This document shows, in pieces, positions 8,406-15,940 of a stretch of 64,000 nt of DNA (its first letter is position 1; each line of letters starts with the position of its first letter). The stretch covers positions 62,001-126,000 of the forward strand of contig NZ_FYDJ01000015.1 of the NCBI RefSeq assembly GCF_900187425.1. Direction: 5' to 3'. Both the position numbers and the translations under genes were made by a program. The notes beneath the pieces were generated by a model, which saw only the letters and a program-made list of their open reading frames with translations, ran no database searches and was not told the origin of the DNA. Source of the DNA: Pseudomonas sp. Irchel s3h14 (GTDB lineage: Bacteria; Pseudomonadota; Gammaproteobacteria; Pseudomonadales; Pseudomonadaceae).

Positions 8406-8516
8406 TCGTTCCCACGCTCTGCGTGGGAATGCCTCAACGGACGCTCCGCGTTCGGCTCTCGATGGGACGCAGAGCGTCCCGGGCTGCATTCCCACGCGGA
8501 GCGTGGGAACGATCAT
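8402..8516. repeat. Palindromic repeat, family B (gatcgttcccacgc element)
   Basis: ~115-bp palindrome made of nested GATCGTTCCCACGC and GGGACGC..GAGCGTCCC arms. It overlaps the pvdP stop codon. The convergent gene opmQ ends at 8520, so the repeat fills the whole gap and may act as a bidirectional terminator. Confidence 0.88.
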
Positions 8517-8519
8517 TTT

Positions 8520-9914
8520 CTAGAGTGTCTGCCACCCGCCGCCGAGCGCTTTGTACAACGCAATACTCGCCTGCAACCTCGACAACCGCAGTTGCACATT
8601 CAAATCCTGCGCCGCATACAGCGTGCGCTGTGTCTCCAGCACCGCCAGCAAATCCTCGGCACCGGCCTGGTAACGGCTTTGCGCAATGTTGAACGCGGTC
8701 TGCGCCTGGTTCAGTTCTTCACCTTGCCACTGCCGCTGCTCGTCCAGACCGCGAATGCTGTTCAACGCTTTTTCCACGTCGGCGAAGCCATTGATAATCG
8801 CCCCGCGGTACGTCTCCAGCAGTTCCTCCTGGCGGGCCGTGGCTTTATCGCGCTCGGCGCTCAAGCGACCATTGTTGAAGACCGGCGCAAGCAATCCGGC
8901 GGTGAGGTTGTAGAAAGGATTGCGCAGCATGTCCGCCGCGCGATCCGCGCCCGATCCGAGTTCCGCGCTCAACGTGACCTTCGGTAGCATCGCCGCGCGG
9001 GCGACGGTGACGTCGGCTTGTGCGGCGGCCAATTGCGCTTCGGCGCGGGCGATGTCCGGGCGACGGCTGATCAGCTCGCTGGGCAGGCCAGCGCCAATGG
9101 TCGGCCATGACAATTGATCAAAGCGTTCCTGGCCCAAAGACAATTCCTGCACCGGCCGACCGAGCAGGGCGGCAAGGCTGATCTGTGCGTCCTGAGCCTG
9201 TTGCTGCACCAACGGCAATTGCCGTTGTTGCGCGGCGACCAGGCTCTTCTGCTGCGCCAGTTCCAGCGCGGTTGCCGAGCCTGAGTCAAAACGTGTCTGC
9301 ACCAGTTTCAAAACATTCTGCGCGTTCGCCAGATTCAACTCGGCGATGCGACTTTGCTCACGTAACGACAAGCTTTGCGCGTAGCTGTTGGCGACGCCGC
9401 TGAGCAGCGTCAACTCCACCGTCGCTTGATCGAATTCGCTGGCCTGCAAGCCGAATTGCGCACTGTCGCGGGAAGCGCGTTGGCCGCCCCAGAAGTCGAC
9501 TTCGTAAGTGGCGCTGAGGTTGGCGTTAAAGTAATCGACGGCCTTGTTATCGCCGTCGGCATCGAGCTGGCTGTAGCCGTTGCCGCGCAATAGTTTCTGC
9601 CGATTGGCGTTCAGGCCGGCCTTGACCTCCGGCAGCTGCGAGCCGCCGGCAATCACGGTGTCGGCTTGCGCTTGACGCACCCGAGCGATAGCGGCGGCCA
9701 GATCGAAACTGCCGACCCGCGCCTGTTCGATCAAGTGATCAAGCTCCGGGCTGCCGAACTGCGTCCACCATTGCAGGTTGCTGCGAGTAGCGCTTTGAGT
9801 GTGTGGCGATTGCCAGGCGGCGGGCGGCTGGAGGCCGCTGTCCGGACGCTGGGCGGGACTGCCGCAGGCGCCGAGCAACAGGCAGAGAGTCAGCAAACTG
9901 AGTTGCGGCTTCAT
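8520..9914 (-). CDS. opmQ: Outer-membrane efflux lipoprotein OpmQ (pyoverdine export)
   Basis: TolC-family channel of the PvdRT-OpmQ tripartite pump, which recycles and secretes pyoverdine. The start at 9914 is preferred because it gives a lipoprotein signal, MKPQLSLLTLCLLLGACGSP, with lipobox LGAC at residues ~14-17; the longer reading frame upstream overlaps pvdT. The 464-residue product contains two NodT-type outer-membrane factor repeats: an alpha-helical region (LDHLIEQARVGSFDLAAAIA) and a second (ELISRRPDIARAEAQLAAAQ). It is separated from pvdT by 7 bases, the last gene of pvdR-pvdT-opmQ. Confidence 0.93.
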   Translation of the reverse strand: MKPQLSLLTLCLLLGACGSPAQRPDSGLQPPAAWQSPHTQSATRSNLQWWTQFGSPELDHLIEQARVGSFDLAAAIARVRQAQADTVIAGGSQLPEVKAGLNANRQKLLRGNGYSQLDADGDNKAVDYFNANLSATYEVDFWGGQRASRDSAQFGLQASEFDQATVELTLLSGVANSYAQSLSLREQSRIAELNLANAQNVLKLVQTRFDSGSATALELAQQKSLVAAQQRQLPLVQQQAQDAQISLAALLGRPVQELSLGQERFDQLSWPTIGAGLPSELISRRPDIARAEAQLAAAQADVTVARAAMLPKVTLSAELGSGADRAADMLRNPFYNLTAGLLAPVFNNGRLSAERDKATARQEELLETYRGAIINGFADVEKALNSIRGLDEQRQWQGEELNQAQTAFNIAQSRYQAGAEDLLAVLETQRTLYAAQDLNVQLRLSRLQASIALYKALGGGWQTL

Positions 9915-9921
9915 GGATAGA

Positions 9922-11895
9922 TCATTCACTGGTAAGGGCCGTGACCGGGTCGAGTCGGGCAGCTTTGCGGGCCGGCATGAAGCCGAAGACAACACCGGTG
10001 ACCAGGGCGCAGCCGAAGGCGCCGAGCACCGCTATCAAGGAGAACGCGACGGCGACTTCGCTGAGGATCAGCACACCACCGACGATCAGCGCCAGGGCAA
10101 TCCCGGCGAGCCCGCCGACCACCGAGAGCATCACCGCTTCGGTGAGGAACTGGCGCAGGATGTCCCGTTGTCGGGCGCCGGTGGCCATGCGGATACCGAT
10201 CTCACGAGTGCGTTCGCGCACGGTCATCAGCATGATGTTCATCACACCGATCCCGCCCACCAGCAACGAAATCGCGGCAATCGAGCCGAGCATCAGCGAC
10301 AGGGTATTTTGCGTACGTGCTTCGGCCTGGATCATTGCCGCGTTGTTGGTCAGTTCGAAATCCTTTTTGCCGTTGTGCAGGCGCAGCATCAATTGCTCGA
10401 TGGCTTTTTCCGTCTCTTTGACCTTGCGCGCATCGGCGGCGGCGATGGCCACGTATTCGGGGTTGTGGGTGCCAAACAGTCGGACACTGGCAGCGGAGTA
10501 GGGGATGGCGATGCGGTCGTCGCTGTCGGAGTCGCCGGAGCTGGCGCCTTTTTCCGCGAGCACGCCGACCACCTGGAATGGCACGTTCTCGATCAGGATG
10601 TATTGGCCGATCGGGTTGGCGACGTCCTTGAGCAACTTGGTCCGCACCTTGTTGCCGATGACTGCGACGGCTGCTGCGTTGCGTTCATCGTCCTGAGTGA
10701 AGTAGCTGCCTTCCACCACCGGCCAGTTGAAAATCGCCGGGAAGTTGGTGTCGTTGCCGCCGACGTAACTCAAGTGGTCGAGGTTGCCGAAACGCACCCC
10801 GGCCTCCTGGCCGTTGACCGGCATGATCCGTGTCACTTGCGGCAAGCTTCCCACCGCCGCGACATCATCCAGGGTGACGATGCCCTGCGGCGTTCGCGGA
10901 TTCGGTGACGAGCCACCGAGGTAAATGATGTTGGAGCCGAACGCGCCCATTTGCGCCATCACCTGGCGCTTGCTGCCTTCACCGACGGCCAGCATGACCA
11001 CCACCGACGCGACACCGATGATGATGCCGAGCAGCGTCAGTGCGGTGCGAAAGCGGTTGATCCACATCACCCGCCACGCGGCTTGCACCGCATCGACCAG
11101 TTCGCCTTTCCAGGCCCCGGTGGCTTCGGCGCCTTCGGTGAGGCGCTTGCGCAGATCCACCGCTTGCAGCGCGCCGGGATTGGCCGAGGTCTGTGCTTCG
11201 GGGTTGTCGCGGGCGCTGTCGCTGATGATCAGCCCGTCGCGAATTTCGATGATGCGTTTGGCCCGGGCTGCGACTTCGCGGTCGTGGGTGATGAGGATCA
11301 CCACGTGGCCCTGGCTCGCCAGTTCGTCGAGCAGGGTCATGACCTCGGCGCCGCTGTGGCTGTCGAGGGCGCCGGTGGGTTCGTCGGCGAGAATGATGTG
11401 GCCGCCGTTCATCAAGGCGCGGGCGATGGACACCCGTTGTTGCTGGCCGCCGGAGAGCTGGTGCGGACGGTTGCCGGTGCGCGAGGCCAGGCCGAGGCGG
11501 TCGAGCAGGGCGGCAGCGCGGGCGTGGCGTTCGGCGGCCGGTAAGCCTGCGTAGATCGCAGGCATCTCGACGTTTTCCTGGGCCGAACCGGACGGGATCA
11601 GGTGATAACCCTGGAACACAAAGCCGAAGGCTTCGCGGCGCAGCCAAGCCAGTTCGTCGCTGTCGAGTGCGGCAACGTTTTCCCCGGCGAATCGATATTC
11701 GCCCGACGTGGGGCGGTCGAGGCAGCCGAGGATGTTCATCAGCGTCGACTTGCCGGAGCCGGAGGCACCGACGATCGCCACGAATTCCCCGGCATGGATC
11801 GACAGGTCGATGCCGCGCAGCACGTGAACTTCCGGTGAATCGCCGCCGCCGTAGGCTTTGCGGATGTCGTGCAGGTCGATCAGGGGCGTCAGCAT
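9922..11895 (-). CDS. pvdT: MacB-type ABC transporter PvdT (pyoverdine efflux)
   Basis: Inner-membrane ATPase/permease of the PvdRT-OpmQ pump. At 657 residues it has the MacB layout: an N-terminal ATPase domain (Walker [10 protein letters not shown] at ~43-51, signature LSGGQQQR, Walker [12 protein letters not shown]), a membrane segment near 285-305, a large periplasmic domain and three C-terminal membrane helices (residues ~535-640). The MacB-like permease motif [20 protein letters not shown] precedes the last two helices. The start ATG at 11895 abuts the pvdR stop, indicating translational coupling. It is transcribed from the PvdS box upstream of pvdR. Confidence 0.94.
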   Translation of the reverse strand: MLTPLIDLHDIRKAYGGGDSPEVHVLRGIDLSIHAGEFVAIVGASGSGKSTLMNILGCLDRPTSGEYRFAGENVAALDSDELAWLRREAFGFVFQGYHLIPSGSAQENVEMPAIYAGLPAAERHARAAALLDRLGLASRTGNRPHQLSGGQQQRVSIARALMNGGHIILADEPTGALDSHSGAEVMTLLDELASQGHVVILITHDREVAARAKRIIEIRDGLIISDSARDNPEAQTSANPGALQAVDLRKRLTEGAEATGAWKGELVDAVQAAWRVMWINRFRTALTLLGIIIGVASVVVMLAVGEGSKRQVMAQMGAFGSNIIYLGGSSPNPRTPQGIVTLDDVAAVGSLPQVTRIMPVNGQEAGVRFGNLDHLSYVGGNDTNFPAIFNWPVVEGSYFTQDDERNAAAVAVIGNKVRTKLLKDVANPIGQYILIENVPFQVVGVLAEKGASSGDSDSDDRIAIPYSAASVRLFGTHNPEYVAIAAADARKVKETEKAIEQLMLRLHNGKKDFELTNNAAMIQAEARTQNTLSLMLGSIAAISLLVGGIGVMNIMLMTVRERTREIGIRMATGARQRDILRQFLTEAVMLSVVGGLAGIALALIVGGVLILSEVAVAFSLIAVLGAFGCALVTGVVFGFMPARKAARLDPVTALTSE

Positions 11896-13068
11896 TCAGC
11901 CGCCACTCCCGTCGGCCGGGCCGATCAACAGGTGATCGCCTTCCTGCAAGCCATCGAGGATCTGCACCCGCAGGCGATCGCTGATGCCGGTACGGACGTC
12001 GCGCTGCTGGATGCTGCCGTTTTTGGCGACGACCTGGGCAATTTGCATATTCGCTTCAGTGCCGGCCTGCAACGCCGCGACAGGCGCAGTCAGGGTGTTT
12101 TTCGCCTGATCCGAAACGAAGAAGACCTGGGTGGTCATTTCCGCCATCAACGCGTTGTCGGCGTTATCGACGTCGAGCAATACGGTGTACAGCACCACGC
12201 GAGCGCTGCCGCTTTTGCTCGAACTGGCGGGGCTGCCGCCGCCCTGGCTGGTCTGGTCCAGTGGCTTGGGCGGCACCGGCAAAATTTGCCGCACGGTGCT
12301 GTTCCAGCGACGGTTGCCGCCGCTGAGGGTGGTGAACCAGGCCGTCATCCCGGGTTTGACGTGACCGATGTCGGCTTCCGATACCTCGGCCCAGACGGTC
12401 ATCGGCGACAACTTGGCGATGCGCAGAATCAGTGGCGTTTGTTGCTGGGCGTTGAGGGTCTGGCCCTCACGGGCGTCGAGTGCGACGACGGTTCCGCTCA
12501 TGGGCGCATAGATTCGGGTGTAACCCAGTTCCGCCTGATCGCTGCGCAGGCTGGCCTGGGCCTGGCGGATCTGTGCCTGGAACATGTCGATGCGGGCCTG
12601 GGTGGCGCGCAGTTCAGCCTCGGCGGTCTGCACGTCTTCTTCGCGGGTGGCGCCACCGGCCTTGAGGTTTTGCTGACGCTGGAATTTCTGCCGGGCGAGG
12701 TCGTGCTGCGCCCGTTGTTCCTGCAGCTGTGCCTTGAGGTTTTCGATGGAGAAACGCCCGGCGTCGAGTTTGGCCTGTTGCGTGGACGGATCGATTTCCA
12801 CCAGCAACTGGCCTTCCTTCACCACATCGCCGACTTCCACGTGGATCTTGTGGATCTGCCCGGACGCCTGGGCACCGACGTCGACATAACGTCGAGGTTG
12901 CAGGGTACCCAAGGCCGTGACGCTGCTTTCGATGTCGGCGCGGGTGACCTGAACGGTGGCGAACTGGTCGCGGCCGGGCGGGATGATCTGCCAGGCGGCG
13001 ACGGCGATAACGGGGATCAGACAAAGTGCTACAAGCAGGGCGCGTCGGGTCTGTCGGGGACGTTTCAT
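11896..13068 (-). CDS. pvdR: Periplasmic adaptor PvdR (pyoverdine efflux)
   Basis: Membrane-fusion (HlyD/MacA-type) protein linking PvdT to OpmQ. The 390-residue protein starts with a basic N-terminus and one membrane anchor (residues ~9-28). A lipoyl/barrel-sandwich half follows (VDVGAQASGQIHKIHVEVGD, ~61-80), then an alpha-helical hairpin of heptads (~95-170), the second lipoyl half (YAPMSGTVVALDAREGQTL) and beta-barrel domains. It is the first gene of pvdR-pvdT-opmQ with zero or near-zero gaps. In P. aeruginosa fpvR lies between pvdR and fpvI; it is missing here. Confidence 0.93.
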   Translation of the reverse strand: MKRPRQTRRALLVALCLIPVIAVAAWQIIPPGRDQFATVQVTRADIESSVTALGTLQPRRYVDVGAQASGQIHKIHVEVGDVVKEGQLLVEIDPSTQQAKLDAGRFSIENLKAQLQEQRAQHDLARQKFQRQQNLKAGGATREEDVQTAEAELRATQARIDMFQAQIRQAQASLRSDQAELGYTRIYAPMSGTVVALDAREGQTLNAQQQTPLILRIAKLSPMTVWAEVSEADIGHVKPGMTAWFTTLSGGNRRWNSTVRQILPVPPKPLDQTSQGGGSPASSSKSGSARVVLYTVLLDVDNADNALMAEMTTQVFFVSDQAKNTLTAPVAALQAGTEANMQIAQVVAKNGSIQQRDVRTGISDRLRVQILDGLQEGDHLLIGPADGSGG

Positions 13069-13176
13069 GCAGGGTTCCGGCCAATGAGTATCGGCCCGTC
13101 GCTCAGCCTGCGCACAAAATCGGGCAACAGCAGAGCGCTGTCGGGGGGCCGACAGAGACGGGGAGCTGTCCTGTAA

Positions 13177-13200
13177 ACGATGAACGTACCGGGGAATTTA
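13177..13200 (-). promoter_or_regulatory. Iron-starvation (PvdS) promoter box of pvdRT-opmQ
   Basis: Minus-strand TAAAT-N16-CGT, exact, ~109 bp upstream of the pvdR start. Confidence 0.8.
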
Positions 13201-13218
13201 GGCCTCGACACAATCAAA

Positions 13219-13310
13219 CTGTGGGAGCGGGCTTGCTCGCGAATGGGGCCTCACATTCAACAGGGTATGTGACTGACACACCGCCTTCGCGAGCAAGCCC
13301 GCTCCCACAG
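13219..13310. repeat. Palindromic REP-type repeat, family A
   Basis: ctgtgggagcgggcttgctc arms in inverted orientation between pvdR and fpvI, just upstream of the pvdR promoter box. Confidence 0.87.
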
Positions 13311-13356
13311 GTTTATGACTATTTGTGGGTCAAGGTGAAGCAATACTTTAAATCTA

Positions 13357-13376
13357 TATGAGAATTACTATAAATT
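13357..13376. promoter_or_regulatory. Possible Fur box upstream of fpvI
   Basis: AT-rich TATGAGAATTACTATAAATT resembles a Fur site (ATGAGAAT half-site is good, the second half is weak), ~95 bp upstream of fpvI. Iron control of this ECF sigma gene is expected; the match is by eye only. Confidence 0.4.
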
Positions 13377-13470
13377 ACGCACCTCAAATTGCCACTATCG
13401 TGCCATTGCCTATTTCGGCGGTCGCCGGTCTGGCTCAAGGATAGAAACCGCACCCCTGCGGCCGGGAGTC

Positions 13471-13953
13471 ATGTTGGAAAACTACTATCGCGAGCTGGTG
13501 TGTTTTTTGAACGCCAAGCTGGGCAACCGTCAGGTGGCCGAAGATGTGGTGCATGACGCTTATCTGCGGGTACTGGAGCGGTCCAGCGACACGCCGATCG
13601 AGCAGCCTCGGGCGTTTCTGTATCGCACCGCGCTCAACCTGGTGATCGATGACCATCGGCGCAATGCCCTGCGTCAGGTCGAATCGCTGGAAGTGCTCGA
13701 CAACGAAGAGCGCTACTTCACCCCATCCCCTCATCACAGCCTCGATCACGGTCAACGCCTGGAGATGCTCCAGCGTGCATTGGCGGAATTGCCACGGCTG
13801 TGCCGCGAGAGTTTCCTGCTGCGCAAGATCGAAGGTCTGTCACACCCGGAGATCGCCGAACACCTCGGTATTTCTCGCGCGTTGGTGGAGAAGCACATCG
13901 TCAATGCAATGAAGCATTGCCGGGTGCGGATGCTGCAATGGGACGCCCATTGA
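13471..13953 (+). CDS. fpvI: ECF sigma factor FpvI (controls fpvA)
   Basis: Iron-starvation type ECF sigma factor that directs transcription of the ferripyoverdine receptor gene when FpvA signals. The 160-residue protein matches FpvI length (~159) rather than PvdS (~187). Sigma region 2 covers residues ~5-70 (RQVAEDVVHDAYLRVLE; PRAFLYRTALNLVIDDHRR). Region 4 covers ~105-155, with the helix-turn-helix LSHPEIAEHLGISRALVEKHI. GGGAG precedes the ATG. Position between pvdR and pvdA matches P. aeruginosa PA2387, but the antagonist fpvR is not adjacent. The assignment to FpvI rests on length and synteny. Confidence 0.85.
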   Translation: MLENYYRELVCFLNAKLGNRQVAEDVVHDAYLRVLERSSDTPIEQPRAFLYRTALNLVIDDHRRNALRQVESLEVLDNEERYFTPSPHHSLDHGQRLEMLQRALAELPRLCRESFLLRKIEGLSHPEIAEHLGISRALVEKHIVNAMKHCRVRMLQWDAH

Positions 13954-13964
13954 TCATTCGCGGT

Positions 13965-13988
13965 TAAATTTTTTTTCATTGTCCTCGT
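13965..13988 (+). promoter_or_regulatory. Iron-starvation (PvdS) promoter box of pvdA
   Basis: TAAAT at 13965-13969, 16 bases, CGT at 13986-13988: exact consensus, ~98 bp upstream of pvdA and just after the fpvI stop. Confidence 0.83.
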
Positions 13989-14086
13989 TCCATACCAACA
14001 GACGATCTGCTGTCCTGCTCAAGGCCGGTCAGGTCACTTAGGCTTACTCCCCGCTGCTTCGGGGGTTCATCCAGAGGACACTGGAA

Positions 14087-15424
14087 ATGACACAGGCAAT
14101 TGCATCGCCCATCGTTCACGACCTGATCGGCGTCGGTTTCGGCCCTTCGAACCTGGCGCTGGCCATCGCTCTGCAAGAACGCGGGCCGAGTCAGGGCGAA
14201 CTGGATGTTCTGTTTCTCGACAAGCAGGCCGACTACCGCTGGCACGGCAACACCCTGGTGACCCAGAGCGAGTTGCAGATCTCCTTCCTCAAGGACCTTG
14301 TGACCCTGCGCAACCCGACCAGCCCGTACTCCTTCGTCAACTACCTCAAGCACCACGGTCGTCTGGTGGACTTCATCAACCTGGGCACCTTTTATCCGTG
14401 CCGCATGGAGTACAACGATTACCTGCGCTGGGTCGCCGGGCAATTCGAAGCTCAGAGCCGCTACGGCGAAGAAGTGCTGACCATCGAGCCGGTCCTGCAC
14501 AACCAGCAGGTCGAAGCGCTGCGGGTAATCTCGCGCGATACCCAAGGTCAGCAGCACGTTCGCACCGCCCGTTCGGTGGTGGTCAGTGCCGGCGGAACAC
14601 CGCGTATTCCCGAAGCGTTCAAGGCGCTCAAGGGTGACAGCCGGGTGTTCCACCACTCCCAGTATCTGGCGCAGATGGCCAAGCAGCCGTGCGTGAACAA
14701 CCAGCCGATGAGCATCGCGATCATCGGTGGCGGGCAGAGCGCGGCGGAAGCGTTCATCGATTTGAACGACAGCTTCCCGTCGGTGCAGGTGGACATGATC
14801 CTGCGTGGCTCGGCCCTGAAGCCGGCGGACGATAGCCCGTTCGTCAACGAAGTGTTCTCGCCGGAGTTCACTGATCTGGTGTTCCAGCAGGCGAGCAGCG
14901 AGCGCGAGCGTCTGGTCAACGAGTACCACAACACCAACTATTCGGTGGTGGACATCGACCTGATCGAACGCATCTACGGCATCTTCTATCGCCAGAAAGT
15001 CTCGGGCATCGCGCGCCATGCGTTCCGCACCCTGACCACCGTCGATAAAGCCACCGCCACCGAGCGCGGTATCGAGTTGGCCGTGCGCAACAACGCCACC
15101 GGTGAAGTTACGGTTCGTCATTACGATGCCGTGGTGCTGGCCACCGGTTATGAGCGCCAGATGCATCGCAAACTGCTGGCGCCGCTGGAGCAATACCTGG
15201 GTGACTTCGAGGTAGACCGTAATTACAAACTGATCACTGACGAGCGCTGCAAGGCCGGCATCTATATGCAGGGCTTCTGCCAGGCGAGCCATGGTTTGAG
15301 CGACACCTTGCTGTCGATCCTGCCGATCCGCGCCGATGAGATTGCCGGTTCGCTGTATGACCATGGCAAGTCCCGTGGGCATGGTCGGTCGGTGATGGAT
15401 TTGTTGCTAGCCACCGCCAGCTGA
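14087..15424 (+). CDS. pvdA: L-ornithine N5-monooxygenase PvdA
   Basis: Flavin enzyme that hydroxylates ornithine with NADPH and O2 to give N5-hydroxyornithine, the hydroxamate precursor of pyoverdine. The 445-residue protein shows the family motifs in order: FAD-binding GVGFGPSNLALAIA (residues ~11-24), the substrate segment QISFLKDLVTLRNPTSPYSF, the NADPH-binding IIGGGQSAAEAF (~212-223) and the C-terminal ATGYE (FATGYE-type, ~350). The ATG is preceded by AGAGGACACTGGAA. It has its own PvdS box and is followed by a family B repeat. Cytoplasmic, membrane-associated in P. aeruginosa. Confidence 0.96.
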   Translation: MTQAIASPIVHDLIGVGFGPSNLALAIALQERGPSQGELDVLFLDKQADYRWHGNTLVTQSELQISFLKDLVTLRNPTSPYSFVNYLKHHGRLVDFINLGTFYPCRMEYNDYLRWVAGQFEAQSRYGEEVLTIEPVLHNQQVEALRVISRDTQGQQHVRTARSVVVSAGGTPRIPEAFKALKGDSRVFHHSQYLAQMAKQPCVNNQPMSIAIIGGGQSAAEAFIDLNDSFPSVQVDMILRGSALKPADDSPFVNEVFSPEFTDLVFQQASSERERLVNEYHNTNYSVVDIDLIERIYGIFYRQKVSGIARHAFRTLTTVDKATATERGIELAVRNNATGEVTVRHYDAVVLATGYERQMHRKLLAPLEQYLGDFEVDRNYKLITDERCKAGIYMQGFCQASHGLSDTLLSILPIRADEIAGSLYDHGKSRGHGRSVMDLLLATAS

Positions 15425-15433
15425 ACCCTCCAC

Positions 15434-15548
15434 TGATCGTTCCCACGCTCTGCGTGGGAATGCCTCAAGGGACGCTCCGCGTTCCAGCTCTCGAAAGGGA
15501 CGCGGAGCGTCCCGGGCTGCATTCCCACGCGGAGCGTGGGAACGATCA
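15434..15548. repeat. Palindromic repeat, family B
   Basis: Complete gatcgttcccacgctctgcg palindrome downstream of pvdA, nearly identical to the copies near 8402 and 50371. Confidence 0.9.
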
Positions 15549-15663
15549 GACGATCTGCGCAGTAAAGCTGAACCCTTCCTGAAGAACCCCGCGATTCCCC
15601 CACCAGACGCCTTTCCTTCGTTTACTCTCCAGAAATCGGGGCGTAAGCTTCGCGCGTTTTCAA

Positions 15664-15940
15664 TCAATAGCGGAGACCCACAGTGGGTACTTGTTCGAGT
15701 GACAGTAGTCGGCCGGTTTCGATAACCGGCACCTTCCCGGCAAGATAACGCGCAACTTTTTTGTGCCGTTGTCTCGCCGAAAAGCGAGCAGCGGCATCCC
15801 GATCGCGGCCAGTCCTGGTCCGTGTCCCGACGTCCCTCTCATCGACGCTGAACCGTGCGTGATGTTCGACTTTGTGTCGTCATCGCGGCGTATCGACACG
15901 CCTGCTCGACGGTTTCCCGGCTGACCCTGGGGGAACTGCC
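15664..15940 (+). promoter_or_regulatory. Hairpin-rich 5' leader of mgtA (candidate regulatory RNA)
   Basis: The ~280 bp before mgtA contain no ORF of their own but three successive hairpins. ACCCA/TGGGT lies at 15676-15688. GCCGGTT-TCGAT-AACCGGC lies at 15712-15730. A two-part stem, GCCG..CTCGC/GCGAG..CGGC, lies at 15765-15795 with a CGAAAA loop. The strand is not fixed by sequence alone but the position points to mgtA. Mg2+ transporter genes often carry sensing leaders; no specific Rfam class is recognised here. Confidence 0.4.

Noticed and set aside
13471-13953. The ECF sigma gene as PvdS
   Set aside because: 160 residues and the location between pvdR and pvdA fit FpvI; PvdS is longer and usually located elsewhere.
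13976-15382. 468-codon minus-strand frame opposite pvdA
   Set aside because: The pvdA motifs prove the plus strand; the minus frame has no recognisable domain.
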